A DNA stretch of 64,000 bases from Pseudalkalibacillus sp045920555 (GTDB lineage Bacteria > Bacillota > Bacilli > Bacillales > Fictibacillaceae). A model generated the notes under the pieces. It was not told where the DNA came from, made no database searches, and saw only the letters and a list, made by a program, of their open reading frames with translations. Made by a program: the position numbers and the translations under genes. Below, one piece after another: positions 31,663-41,076 of the stretch. The DNA is taken from NCBI RefSeq assembly GCF_045920555.1, contig NZ_CP174509.1, positions 4,650,001 through 4,714,000 of the forward strand, written 5' to 3'. Position 1 is the stretch's first letter, and every line of letters starts with the position of its first letter.

Positions 31663-32997
31663 TTATACGACAATGCTTTTTCTTTTTGATGAAGATGGAA
31701 TCCGTAATTCTTCTCGATATTTTGCAACCGTTCTTCTTGAAATATCAATGCCTTCTTCTTTAAGAGAGTTGGCGATTTTTTGATCAGAAAGCGGCTTATC
31801 CTTCGGTTCCTCTTCCACCATCCGCTGTATCTGTATTTTTACTTGAGCAGAAGATGTTTCCTCCATTTGATTGGTTTTATCCAGCTTTGAAGTAAACAAA
31901 GACTTCAACGGGACAGTACCTCTTGGTGTTTGGATCGTCTTATTTTTCACAGCCCTGCTTATTGTCGATTCATGGACATCGATATGCATCGCAACTTCCT
32001 TTAATGTCATCGGGCGCAATGCTTCATATCCATGATCGAAGAAAGCGCGTTGGGCCTCCAGCAAATATTCGCCAAGCTGCTGAAGCGTTTGCCTTCGTTG
32101 ATCAAGACTTCGTTTCAGCCACCCGAATTTCTGAAGCTGGTTTTCTAGATATGCCTTTACATCACTATGCTGCTTCATAATCCGGAAATACCGTTCATTC
32201 AATGACACTTCTGGCACCAAGTCTTCATTCATCCTTATATATAACTCACCCTGTTTATTCTGTTCGATAAAGAACTCAGGGTCGATCCATTCAGTTCGGC
32301 TTTTTTCAAAACCTGAACAAGGTCTCGGATTCAGTGAACGAATGAAATCATCCGCTTCCTTCAACTCTTTCATCGAAATATTCAAGGTCTTAGATAGATA
32401 GGAATACTTCTTATCCGCAAAGGCATCGAGATGGTGTTCGATGATCGCCCTAACCTCTGGCATGCGACAATCCATCGCTTTCAACTGAAGTAACAGACAT
32501 TCTGAAAGTGATCTCGCACCTACGCCAATCGGGTCAAGCTGCTGGATTTCATCCAAGATCCGTTCAATTTTTTCATATGGGACTCCGAGCTCTTTCTGCA
32601 GACATTCAAGGCTGCAATCCAAATACCCGTTTTCGTCCAAACAATAAATCATATATTCTGCAATTGCTTTATCTTCATCAGTAAGTTCAAGCCATGTCAA
32701 CTGCTCAAGAAGATGTGCCTGTAAAGAATCATCTTCTGATTTTATAAAATTGACTGGGTTAAAATCATTCTCATCATCATAAAACCAGGAATCCTGATCA
32801 CTTCCGGTTGTTGAATTCTGATCCTGCTGGATATCAACTGGTTTTTCCTCCAGGTCGATCAATGGGTTTTCCATCGCCTGCTGGTGTAAAAATTGAGAAA
32901 GTTCGAGTGTAGGATATTGTAAAATCGTTATCGCTTGCCGTAACTCTTGGGTCATGACAAGTTTCATCGATTGTGTCTGATATAAGCCTAACTCCAT
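31663..32997 (-). CDS. sigL: RNA polymerase sigma-54 factor
   Basis: The 444-residue sigma-54 (RpoN/SigL) recognises -24/-12 promoters and needs enhancer-binding activators. Its N-terminal activator-interaction region starts MELGLYQTQSMKLVMTQELR. The core-binding domain covers roughly residues 100-290, and the C-terminal RpoN box reads SRRTVAKYREELRIPSSS. The start is set at 32997, where AGGAGG lies 7 nt upstream; the frame is open to 33021. It follows the common Bacillus order in which sigL lies upstream of the cggR cluster. No obvious sigma-54 activator is in the window. Confidence 0.95.
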   Translation of the reverse strand: MELGLYQTQSMKLVMTQELRQAITILQYPTLELSQFLHQQAMENPLIDLEEKPVDIQQDQNSTTGSDQDSWFYDDENDFNPVNFIKSEDDSLQAHLLEQLTWLELTDEDKAIAEYMIYCLDENGYLDCSLECLQKELGVPYEKIERILDEIQQLDPIGVGARSLSECLLLQLKAMDCRMPEVRAIIEHHLDAFADKKYSYLSKTLNISMKELKEADDFIRSLNPRPCSGFEKSRTEWIDPEFFIEQNKQGELYIRMNEDLVPEVSLNERYFRIMKQHSDVKAYLENQLQKFGWLKRSLDQRRQTLQQLGEYLLEAQRAFFDHGYEALRPMTLKEVAMHIDVHESTISRAVKNKTIQTPRGTVPLKSLFTSKLDKTNQMEETSSAQVKIQIQRMVEEEPKDKPLSDQKIANSLKEEGIDISRRTVAKYREELRIPSSSKRKSIVV

Positions 32998-33087
32998 AAC
33001 AATCCCTCCTACCAACATCATATCAAAAATGTATGCGCTTTAGCACCTTGAAATATTTTGAAAATGGTTGGCAGATAGTGGTTGTCA

Positions 33088-33993
33088 TCAAATCATGAAT
33101 AATAAAAAGGAGATTGTAGCAAGGCTTGCGACCGTACTGACAAACATCGCACTGGAAACATATTCTGACTTCAACTCGAATTTCGTAGCCAGTAAAGTTG
33201 TTGTGGCTGCTGTCGGTGTAGCTGAGGAAAGGATGAGCACTTTTGCCCAAAGTGAATCCAATGGATAAAAGAATCCGATGATCAGAAAAGCAATCGCCGG
33301 ATAAACGATCAACTTGAAAGTCGTCGCCATACTGATGAAGGACATCGCACTCTTCACATTGATGTTGGAAAGGTTGATTCCAAGCAACGTCAGTAGAGCC
33401 GGAATGGCGGCATTCCCCAATAGTTCAATCGGGTTCGACAGTGCAGCTGGAACCTGGATACCTGCTAATTTCAGAAAGATCGCCAAAAGGATCGCAACGA
33501 ATGCGGGCATTTTGAAAATGTTCGAAAAAGCTTGGCTAAACCCTGTCTCTTCATTTCTCGATGCATAATAGATTCCTGCAGAGTTCATGAGCAGGGATTG
33601 GATGACGGCAAATATGATCCCGATCGTCACGCCTGTTTCCCCGAAAGCAAACATAAGGATCGGAAGCCCATAGTTCCCTGCGTTCGGGAACGCGCTCGCA
33701 AGCATCATCGCATTTTTATAAGAAGGTTCCCATTTGAAAAAGAAACTGATCAAATTCATCAAAACGGCAAATAAAACAAACAACGATACTCCGAAAAGGG
33801 CAATTTTCCCTAGATCCGAAAAATTCAAGGATGAAGTAGTTACTGAATAAAAGAACAGGGCAGGACTAAAAACGTAGATACATAAATCAGAGACTGGTTT
33901 CGGGTTCACACCTAGATACCTGCCGACGATAAAACCGATCAATATGATAAAAAATACGGGGAATACAATATTGAGCAAATCAATTATGAACAT
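33088..33993 (-). CDS. AEC family transporter (auxin efflux carrier/malate permease type)
   Basis: This 301-residue membrane protein has about ten hydrophobic helices in two halves and the family features IVGRYLGVNPKPVSDLCIYVFSP near the N-terminus and ASAFPNAGNYGLPI centrally. Family members move organic acids, auxin-like compounds or malate. The start is set at ATG 33993 (CAGGTG 6 nt upstream); a GTG three codons earlier is less likely. A second organic-acid transporter of another family lies upstream on the same strand, which is compatible with, but does not prove, a carboxylate substrate. Confidence 0.85.
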   Translation of the reverse strand: MFIIDLLNIVFPVFFIILIGFIVGRYLGVNPKPVSDLCIYVFSPALFFYSVTTSSLNFSDLGKIALFGVSLFVLFAVLMNLISFFFKWEPSYKNAMMLASAFPNAGNYGLPILMFAFGETGVTIGIIFAVIQSLLMNSAGIYYASRNEETGFSQAFSNIFKMPAFVAILLAIFLKLAGIQVPAALSNPIELLGNAAIPALLTLLGINLSNINVKSAMSFISMATTFKLIVYPAIAFLIIGFFYPLDSLWAKVLILSSATPTAATTTLLATKFELKSEYVSSAMFVSTVASLATISFLLFMI

Positions 33994-34072
33994 AACTTTC
34001 ACCTGACTAATCTATTTTTCTATATGAACAGGAAAAACAAATGAGGAGTCCCCCTCCCCATTTGTTCTATTA

Positions 34073-34455
34073 GGCTCTGTTAAGGTTTCTTGTTGATATA
34101 TGCAGAATTAACTCCCTTTCAGCGGGCTAAAGAAAAGCGGAAACGACCTGTTTAGTCACGTAGGTCCCTGGAAGACTGACGAGGAGGCTGTGCCGCCGCA
34201 GGAAGTTTGAAGTGATCCAAGTGACTGGTCGCTGAGCTAGACATCACATCTCTGCAGGACGTACTTGTACAGGATGTACTGACTTCGATGTTCACCATAG
34301 GACGTGGTGGTATTTAGTCGAAGTTCATTATTATAGTCGAAGATCCTTTTAGTTATTAACTGCGGGTCTCGCCTGGTTCGCTTTTCCCGCTGGAGTGTCG
34401 CGAATTTCGCTTTAGGAAATTTCTTACAAAATTCAACATTACTATTTAACAAAGC
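34073..34455. repeat. Modular GC-rich repeat element, copy 3 (long mosaic form)
   Basis: This 383-bp element begins GGCTCTGTTA and ends TAACAAAGC directly before the transporter stop codon. It carries the alternative left module GGGCTAAAGAAAAGCGGAAA and TAGTCACGTAGG (also in copies at 48535 and 53352) joined to the right modules TCGAAGTTCATTATTATAGTCGAAG and CTTTTCCCGC found in the copy at 46380. It is thus a mosaic of two subfamilies. Confidence 0.85.
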
Positions 34456-34457
34456 TA

Positions 34458-35780
34458 TTAAAATAGTATTGGAATTAACACACCTGCTAACAGCAAGATC
34501 AGTGCTCCACCCAGTCTGGATGAAATCTGTGCGAATGGCATAAGTTCCATTCTTCTTGAGGCTGATAGGACTGCAACGTCTCCGGTACCGCCCATATTCG
34601 CCATACACAGTCCGGCTGTAATCGCTGATTCGATCGGGTAGAAACCGACAAGACGACCAACCAGGCCTGAACCGATCGTAGCACCAAGCACGACAGCGAG
34701 GACAATCGCAATATATTGAAGGCTCAGCGCATCAATAACCGCACCTAAATCCGTATAAGCGATCCCGATCCCAATCAGTAAAGCAAACGTCCAGTTCTTA
34801 GCGACGAATTGGTACCATTGACTCGCACCTTCTTCCACACTATTTGGAATGAGGTTGAAGATCTTACATACCGCAACGACAATGATCATGAGAGCATAGG
34901 CATGCAATGGAATAAAACCTGCAAGGACTTGACCCAAAACGAAAAATGCTAAAGCGGCAAGTAGTCCTGCACCCATTTTTCCAATATTCAAAGTCGTTTC
35001 TTCTTTTTCATATTTGAAACCTTTCATCAACTGTCCATTGCCGGAAAGTGACGGTTTCTTCTTACCGATCATATTGAGGACACTTGCAATGACGATCGCG
35101 AATACGTTCCCTAATGCCAGGGCTGGAACAAGAATTGAAATATAATAGCTTGGATCATTCCCCAGTAACTCAGAGTAGATTTGGGACATTGGGACTGCAC
35201 CAGCACCCATTCCACCACCCATGATCGGAAGGGTTATGACAAGTATAGCATCCAATACATCAAAACCTACAATATAGCCGACCAAACCTGCAAGGATGAC
35301 CGCACCGATCACTGCTGAAAGAAGGGGCAATGCAAAACGTGCTCCGGCCTTGATCAGGATTTTAGAATTCATCCCTAGTATGCTACCTGTAATCAAGGCT
35401 GCAATATAAAAGTTCAAGAATTGTCCATCTTTCATGAAGTCGGTGATCATGGTGACACTTTGTTCTGGCAGTAAATTTCCATAAACGAGAAAAGAAGCTC
35501 CGAAGATGGCAACAATCGCTCCCCCGCCTAAATATGTCTTTACAATCGGGGTGTGATCACCTAACCAGCCGAATAATTCGCCTAAGATGATCATGATGAT
35601 CAAGCTGCCGATCATCCCGCCTGGCATTGTATCCGTGTAAAGCGCCGTCAGCATGACAGCTCCAAAGATGACAAACCATATGATAGGGGTGTTGAATAAT
35701 GTCATTTTTTTCGGCGGTTCTTCTTGGATCTGTGACCGTTCTTCGAATTTCTCTTCTTCCTTGTACGCTAGATTACTCAT
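34458..35780 (-). CDS. 2-hydroxycarboxylate transporter (citrate/malate type)
   Basis: This 440-residue secondary transporter of the 2-HCT family (CitS, CimH, MaeN) takes up malate, citrate or related acids with sodium or protons. It has about eleven membrane helices and the two family reentrant-loop motifs, LPIMGGGMGAGAVPMSQIY and CMANMGGTGDVAVLSASRR with the substrate-binding Arg. A charged N-terminal tail of about 25 residues precedes the first helix. The adjacent upstream genes encode a CitA/MalK-type sensor kinase and regulator, so the transporter is probably induced by its substrate, as maeN is by MalKR. Malate is the best guess. Confidence 0.9.
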   Translation of the reverse strand: MSNLAYKEEEKFEERSQIQEEPPKKMTLFNTPIIWFVIFGAVMLTALYTDTMPGGMIGSLIIMIILGELFGWLGDHTPIVKTYLGGGAIVAIFGASFLVYGNLLPEQSVTMITDFMKDGQFLNFYIAALITGSILGMNSKILIKAGARFALPLLSAVIGAVILAGLVGYIVGFDVLDAILVITLPIMGGGMGAGAVPMSQIYSELLGNDPSYYISILVPALALGNVFAIVIASVLNMIGKKKPSLSGNGQLMKGFKYEKEETTLNIGKMGAGLLAALAFFVLGQVLAGFIPLHAYALMIIVVAVCKIFNLIPNSVEEGASQWYQFVAKNWTFALLIGIGIAYTDLGAVIDALSLQYIAIVLAVVLGATIGSGLVGRLVGFYPIESAITAGLCMANMGGTGDVAVLSASRRMELMPFAQISSRLGGALILLLAGVLIPILF

Positions 35781-35967
35781 ATTCTCATCTCCTCACATGT
35801 GTTCTCCTAGGTTGCAAACGGTTTCAATTATCCGTGCACCTATTTGACGTAGAAATTAGTCTTATTTCGCATTGTAAAAGAATGTGAGCAATCAATTAAG
35901 GTTTCGTTAATTTTAAAAGAGTTTTGTAAATAAAGAAAGCAGGGCAGGTGAAAGGCTGATTCGCTGT

Positions 35968-36678
35968 TCACAAATAGTTGTTGATGATATTTTCACTTAG
36001 CGGGACTCGGTGGTATCGCGTCTGCGGTCTGCCGACAGACCCATATACGGTTTGGGATTCGAGCACTCCGATCTCCGTAAGAAAAGATAAATATTTACGT
36101 GTGGAGACGCGCGAAATACCTACATTGAAGGTGAGATCATCAGTAGAAAAATCATTGTCCAAACCTATGATTTCATTCCACACCATGCTCAGCGTCTCCC
36201 TCGTCAACCCCTTCGGTAATTCATTCCCTCCAGCAACGTCCTGTTCATCTTTACGGAAAAGCAGCTCATCCAGCTCCTCTTGACTGGATTCCTTATTCCG
36301 ATCAAAGTAGAATTTCTTGCTCTTATATCTATTCAACGATGATTCAAACCTTTCGAATTCAAAAGGTTTGATCAAATAATCCACCGCCCCAAGCCGAATT
36401 GCTTTATTGATATTCACCTTATCGTTTGCCGCAGATATGACGATCACATCGACCGCTGCCTCTTTCGCACGCACCTCAGATAAAAATTCAAGGCCATTTA
36501 GCTTCGGCATGAAAATATCAAGCAAAATCAAATCAACCTTTTCCTGCTCGAGCACCTGGAAGGCTTCGGCCCCATCGTCAGAAACAGATACAAGATTGAA
36601 TCCTTCCATTTGCTCTAAGTATCTTTTATTGAATTCTGCCACCATAGGATCATCTTCTATGATCAATACGTTAATCAT
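35968..36678 (-). CDS. Response regulator of the CitB/MalR type
   Basis: The 236-residue protein has a receiver domain (residues 1-120; acidic pocket E8-D9-D10, phosphoacceptor D54 in LILLDIFMP, switch Lys in YLIKPFEF) and a C-terminal DNA-binding domain (about 165-230; NVGISRVSTRKYLSFL) as in CitB, DctR and MalR regulators. The start is set at ATG 36678, with AAGGA upstream inside the kinase gene. The start overlaps the kinase stop by 8 bp, giving coupled translation. It probably activates the adjacent 2-hydroxycarboxylate transporter. Confidence 0.9.
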   Translation of the reverse strand: MINVLIIEDDPMVAEFNKRYLEQMEGFNLVSVSDDGAEAFQVLEQEKVDLILLDIFMPKLNGLEFLSEVRAKEAAVDVIVISAANDKVNINKAIRLGAVDYLIKPFEFERFESSLNRYKSKKFYFDRNKESSQEELDELLFRKDEQDVAGGNELPKGLTRETLSMVWNEIIGLDNDFSTDDLTFNVGISRVSTRKYLSFLTEIGVLESQTVYGSVGRPQTRYHRVPLSENIINNYL

Positions 36679-38290
36679 CTTTTTCATCCTTGCTTTTATA
36701 AGGGATTCGCACTTCAAAAATCGTTCCTTTATCTGGCTCAGAGGTGACCACGACTTCCCCATCCAATCTCTGTATACTTTCATGGACAAGATGAAGTCCG
36801 TACCCTCTCTCTGCATCTTTCGTCGAGTATCCTTTGCGGAAGACTTGTCTTAATTTTTCATCGCTCATGCCTGTGCCTTTGTCTTTGACTTCAAGTGTAA
36901 GGGATTCCTCTTCTTCATCAAAGACAAAACTGATCAATATCTTTTTGTCATTTGCATTTTTGACAGCTTCCAATGCATTGTCGATCAAATTTCCGACGAT
37001 CGTGATGATTTCATGAATGATTTCCTGTTCTTGAGGCAATGGAACGAATGTGTCTTCTGATAAGGAAACATTCATGCTTTGTTCACGTGCGTAGCTCATT
37101 TTAGCAAGGACAAAACCAGCTAAAATCGGGTCCTTGATCCTTTTTACGATAAAACCGATTTCTTCTTGATAATGGTTTGTAATGTGGTTGATGTAGGCTG
37201 GGAGCTGATCATAGGATTTCATATGGACCATTCCTAAGATCACATGCAACTTATTTTTGAATTCATGCGCTTGTGCCCTGAGCGCTTCTGCATACATCCG
37301 TACGCCTGTGAGCTCTTTAGCAAGACGTTTGATTTCCGTCAAATCCCTGAATGTGGATATTGCTCCAACCACCTTTTCATCAACCTTGATAGGTACGATA
37401 TTCGCCAACAGGGTGATGCCATTCAAGCTGGCCTCTTGATCAAGCTCTGGAATTCCAGTTTGAATCACTTTCTTGAGTTTGGAATCATGGAGATAAGAAT
37501 CGATATTCTCTCCCAACAAATCCCCTTTTAAACCTGCTTGCCTGAAAATTTGTTTAGCCTTATCATTTGCCAGCGTAATCGTGCCTTTTTTATCAATTGT
37601 CAGTATACCCTCTACCGTCGACTGAAGCATCTTGTTCCGTTCTTCAAACACTTTCGCGATCTGGGAAGGTTCAAGACCAAACAGGATTTTCCGGACCCTC
37701 TTGCCTAAAAAGATTGCACCGATAACGCCTATTACTGCCCCGAAGAGGATCCCTATGTAAATGATGTATCTGCTTTTATTGACAGCCTCTTCAATACTGC
37801 TTAACGAAATTCCAACCGCAACAGCACCAATCTGTTCACTGTCATCCGAGTTATAGATCGGTGTGAAGGACCTCAATGACATCCCTAACGTGCCTTTGGC
37901 GATTGAGACATGCTCATTCCCTTTTAAAACTTCAGCCTCATCCCCACCGACAAAAGACTTCCCGATCTTCTCTTCATCAGGATGGGATTTACGAATGCTA
38001 TTCATATCAAAAACAACGACATAGTCTACATTCGTCACCTCTCGAATGTCTTCAGCAAACGTTTGGATCTCCTGCTCAGGCAAATCACCTTCCATCCCAT
38101 TGATCACAACAGGAGAATTGGCGACCATCCTTGATATATTCGTCGCTTTTTCCTCTAAATGCAGATACGTCCGCTTCGAAACCTCTTCACCTATAAGAAG
38201 GTATGTAACCAGCAGGGCGAGGATCACGACGCTGCAAACGAGTAATATGATTGTTGTCTGTAACCGTAAATTCGGCATTTTCAGTTTCAC
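36671..38290 (-). CDS. Sensor histidine kinase of the CitA/DcuS/MalK type
   Basis: The 539-residue membrane kinase has one helix at about residues 12-34, an extracytoplasmic ligand-sensing domain (about 40-165), a second helix (about 170-195), a cytoplasmic PAS domain (about 215-320) and a C-terminal kinase. The phosphoacceptor His is in the family motif RAQAHEFKNKLHVILGM, followed by NLIDNALEAVKN, DKGTGMS and GYGLHLVHESI. The extracellular domain of this family binds citrate, malate or fumarate. GTG 38290 is chosen because GGGGG lies about 8 nt upstream; ATG 38263 remains possible. It forms an operon with the regulator. Confidence 0.9.
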   Translation of the reverse strand: MKLKMPNLRLQTTIILLVCSVVILALLVTYLLIGEEVSKRTYLHLEEKATNISRMVANSPVVINGMEGDLPEQEIQTFAEDIREVTNVDYVVVFDMNSIRKSHPDEEKIGKSFVGGDEAEVLKGNEHVSIAKGTLGMSLRSFTPIYNSDDSEQIGAVAVGISLSSIEEAVNKSRYIIYIGILFGAVIGVIGAIFLGKRVRKILFGLEPSQIAKVFEERNKMLQSTVEGILTIDKKGTITLANDKAKQIFRQAGLKGDLLGENIDSYLHDSKLKKVIQTGIPELDQEASLNGITLLANIVPIKVDEKVVGAISTFRDLTEIKRLAKELTGVRMYAEALRAQAHEFKNKLHVILGMVHMKSYDQLPAYINHITNHYQEEIGFIVKRIKDPILAGFVLAKMSYAREQSMNVSLSEDTFVPLPQEQEIIHEIITIVGNLIDNALEAVKNANDKKILISFVFDEEEESLTLEVKDKGTGMSDEKLRQVFRKGYSTKDAERGYGLHLVHESIQRLDGEVVVTSEPDKGTIFEVRIPYKSKDEKDD

Positions 38291-38428
38291 CAAAAGAGCC
38301 CCCAAATTGAATCATTTCATTGCGATTGAAAATTGTGATTGCATCAACGTCCAGTCTCTACTATAATATCCATGCATATGTTTTTTCTATGTCCTATTAT
38401 AGAGTCATCTATAATCATTTACCATTTT

Positions 38429-38502
38429 GCGCTCGTAGCTCAGTTGGATAGAGCAATGGTTTCCGGTGCCATGAGTCGGGGGTTCGAATCCCTCCGAGCG
38501 CG
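38429..38502 (+). tRNA. tRNA-Arg (anticodon CCG)
   Basis: A full cloverleaf is visible: acceptor GCGCTCG/CGAGCGC, D-arm GCTC-GAGC, anticodon arm ATGGT-TTCCGGT-GCCAT with anticodon CCG (reads CGG), a 5-nt variable loop, and T-arm GGGGG-TTCGAAT-CCCTC. Discriminator base is G, and CCA is not encoded. It stands alone, convergent with the kinase operon, and has its own terminator. Confidence 0.95.
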
Positions 38503-38511
38503 CTAACGAAG

Positions 38512-38540
38512 AAAGACCGTCCTGCGGGGCGGTCTTTTTT
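38512..38540 (+). terminator. Terminator of tRNA-Arg
   Basis: AAAGACCG (38512-38519) pairs with CGGTCTTT, followed by further T. It lies 10 nt after the tRNA. Confidence 0.93.
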
Positions 38541-38564
38541 CGTTATCATCGAGTGTTTTAGGTC

Positions 38565-38745
38565 AGGGCAATTAAGGCAAATTCGCAACACTCCTGCGGG
38601 AAAAGCGATCCAGGCGAGACCCCCGCAGCGAAAGGATCTTCGACTAACAACCACCACGTCCTGTGCAAGTGAGCGAGGAGGCTTGCGGATCGCCCGCGGA
38701 AAGGGAGTGAATTTCGCAAATTATCAATAAAAAATCTAGACACCC
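38565..38745. repeat. Modular GC-rich repeat element, copy 4 (inverted)
   Basis: It contains ACACTCCTGCGGGAAAAGCG, GCGAGACCCCCGCAGCG, AAGGATCTTCGACTAACAAC, AGTGAGCGAGGAGGCTTGCG and CGCGGAAAGGGAGTGAATTT. It reads in the opposite orientation to copy 1 and is separated from the tRNA terminator by 25 bp. Confidence 0.85.
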
Positions 38746-38824
38746 TTCACCATCTCCAAAATTTTTCCTTACCTTAAAAAGGACCTGAAAAGGCCATTTC
38801 AAGCCCTCAGGTCCCTCTTCCACT

Positions 38825-39964
38825 TTATTGAATTGGTACAATTCCTGCATAATCGGTCAAGTATCCGTCCGCAGGATAGGCCGGGATGTCATTCCAATGA
38901 TCCGGATCGACTTCATGGATCTTGTTCGATGCGATCCCCATCAACAATTCTTTTAAGGCTAAATAGTTTTGCTTGGTCAAATATCCGTTTGATTTCTGAC
39001 CTAGGTTTCCTTCACGGGTATTTCCTTTCGTTTCAAAAAAGATCGCAGGGTTGCTGTGTCCATCAGGGTTCAAATTATTGTAGTTCAACCCGAGCATCAT
39101 CGCAGAAACCACTCCGCCTTTGATGTCTATATAATATTTCGCGTCGTCACCACCGACCTGATATTGATCGATGTGCGTGTATCCATAGCCGGTAAGCCTG
39201 TCATACACATATGCTTGCATTTGTTTTGTGACCTTATTGTAGTAACCGTCTTGCAATCCAGGGAGTGTAGGCCCATCTGGTGCCAACGAAATACCGAGTG
39301 AAAAACTGGTTGATTCATTTGTTCCATAGACGGTCTTAAAGCCTTGATGATGCAGATCGATCGCGAAATCCGGTTTAACATCTGTCCAATAGGAATAGAC
39401 GGCTTCAGACTCCCTTGCTTCAAAACCATCCAGCGTCCAATCCCGATTGAGGTCTACATAAGCAGAGTCACTAACAGGTTCACTGTTCTCATCCATCAGC
39501 TGTGTTCCTCTAGTATTCATGATGCTTCCATCAGGATTGTACATCGGAATCACGTAAAGGGTAAGTTCATCCAGTAACGTTTTCACGTCTGGATTCCCTG
39601 AGCTACCTAATGTTTTTAAAAGTTGCATGACAGCCTCTGTCGTCAACTTCTCATCCCCATGGATCTGCGCTTGAACCCAGACTTTCGTATCTCCATTGCC
39701 GACTTTGGCAACGTAAATGCTCCGGTCTTGCTCTGATTTCCCGTATTCATCCAGTGTAGCTACTTCAATTTTTCCGTTGCTCTTCTGTTCGAGATGATAG
39801 AGCTGATCGACCATCTCTTCATAGGTCATGATGCTGCTGATATTATCGTTGCCATTTGTTGAGGGGCCGCCAGGTTGGGTGTTTCCGGCTGCATAAACGC
39901 CGCTAGTACCTAGTACTAACCCGAAAATGGACAGTAACGTAATGAATTTCATCAACTTTTGCAC
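38825..39964 (-). CDS. Secreted M14-family zinc carboxypeptidase
   Basis: The 379-residue precursor has a signal peptide ending near Ala26 (SGVYAAG). The M14 carboxypeptidase domain has zinc ligands H102 and E105 (IHGDE), the substrate-site motif DLNRD at 171-175, the third zinc His at 205 or 206 (IDLHHQG), and the catalytic Glu in FFETKGN near residue 318. Only the GTG at 39964 has GGAGG at usable distance. It probably trims extracellular peptides or peptidoglycan stems. A paralogue lies directly upstream on the same strand, 68 bp away, with zinc ligands at identical residue numbers. Confidence 0.87.
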   Translation of the reverse strand: MQKLMKFITLLSIFGLVLGTSGVYAAGNTQPGGPSTNGNDNISSIMTYEEMVDQLYHLEQKSNGKIEVATLDEYGKSEQDRSIYVAKVGNGDTKVWVQAQIHGDEKLTTEAVMQLLKTLGSSGNPDVKTLLDELTLYVIPMYNPDGSIMNTRGTQLMDENSEPVSDSAYVDLNRDWTLDGFEARESEAVYSYWTDVKPDFAIDLHHQGFKTVYGTNESTSFSLGISLAPDGPTLPGLQDGYYNKVTKQMQAYVYDRLTGYGYTHIDQYQVGGDDAKYYIDIKGGVVSAMMLGLNYNNLNPDGHSNPAIFFETKGNTREGNLGQKSNGYLTKQNYLALKELLMGIASNKIHEVDPDHWNDIPAYPADGYLTDYAGIVPIQ

Positions 39965-40032
39965 GTAATGAAAACCTCCTATATTATCCGCTGAAGTAGT
40001 TACCTAATATTGCTCCTATCTGGAATCAGTGT

Positions 40033-41076
40033 TTATTCCCCTTTCCAGCCGCTTTCAGGCAACGTATCCCAGAAAGATGTATCCGCTGTTTCGATCGAAC
40101 CATCGGCAATCGCCTTCAAAGCAGCTTCCATGGCCACTACAGCTTGCTGAATCAAGTATCCGTTACTCTTTTGCCCTAATACGTATGGCTCATAATAATG
40201 ATCAGCCATCCCTCTCATTTCCATTAGAAGTGTAGACACTCCGTATTCGAGGGCAATTCCATTTCTACCGATCGTCGGGGCTGTACCGCCTACATACTTA
40301 GAGAGTGTTCCGTACCCCTTAGCTTCGACTGCTTCATAGACCACTGAGCCGAGTTGTTTAGACTTTTCCACCACTTCAGGTGAAACATTCTCATTCGTAG
40401 GGTAAAGGATGGATCCAGATACAAGTTCGTCACTATCTCCTAATGTCGTTTGGGTACCCTGATGATGGAGATCGATCATGTAATCAGGTTGGTATTTTTG
40501 CAGGACATTTTCGTGGAACGCTTGTGTTTCCGGCTGTTCTTTTGCAACATGATCACGATTTAAATCCACTTCGTTAGCGTTATAACGCGTGTGTGTTCCT
40601 GATACATAATCTTCAAGTGAAAAATTGACGTCGCCTTCTGCACCATCAACGTTCAGGCGAGGGGCAACAAGCACATTCACGTTTGCGAGGATGTTCTGTA
40701 CATCCTTCCCGTTCGATGTGAGGTGCTGAATCAATTTCAGTGCACCTTCTGTCGTCAAGGTTTCGTTTCCATGCTGTTGGGTTAAAAATAAAATAGTTGG
40801 ATTATCAGGATTGCCCATGAATTTGGCGAGGTACAGATCTCTGTTTTTCACAGATTTTCCATATGATTCGACAGACAATGCTTCGGATTTCTTATCTTGC
40901 TTCTCCAAGAAATCAACCATTTCCTCATAATTGTGGAGCCTTTCATTTTTGATCGTCTCATTTCCATTGTAATTAGGACCCTCTCCTCCTGCATTTACAT
41001 TACCGACAGGAAAGCTGAAAAGCATCCCAGCACTAAGTGCAACACTCGACAAAACAGTCATCGTTTTCTTCATCAT
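40033..41076 (-). CDS. Secreted M14-family zinc carboxypeptidase (paralogue)
   Basis: The 347-residue precursor has a signal peptide ending around Ala29 (VGNVNAG). Zinc ligands are H102 and E105 (QHGNE), followed by DLNRD, IDLHHQG and the catalytic Glu in LLMEMRGMADH. AGGAAGGG precedes the ATG. It shares layout and the C-terminal GQKSNGYL(I/T) segment with the next gene, so the pair is a tandem duplication that has since diverged strongly. Probably co-transcribed. The exact peptide specificity is not apparent. Confidence 0.87.
   Translation of the reverse strand: MMKKTMTVLSSVALSAGMLFSFPVGNVNAGGEGPNYNGNETIKNERLHNYEEMVDFLEKQDKKSEALSVESYGKSVKNRDLYLAKFMGNPDNPTILFLTQQHGNETLTTEGALKLIQHLTSNGKDVQNILANVNVLVAPRLNVDGAEGDVNFSLEDYVSGTHTRYNANEVDLNRDHVAKEQPETQAFHENVLQKYQPDYMIDLHHQGTQTTLGDSDELVSGSILYPTNENVSPEVVEKSKQLGSVVYEAVEAKGYGTLSKYVGGTAPTIGRNGIALEYGVSTLLMEMRGMADHYYEPYVLGQKSNGYLIQQAVVAMEAALKAIADGSIETADTSFWDTLPESGWKGE

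Noticed and set aside
38415..38657. Minus-strand open frame across the tRNA-Arg gene
   Set aside because: It reads through a tRNA, its terminator and a repeat element; the repeat-derived peptide recurs at other repeat copies.
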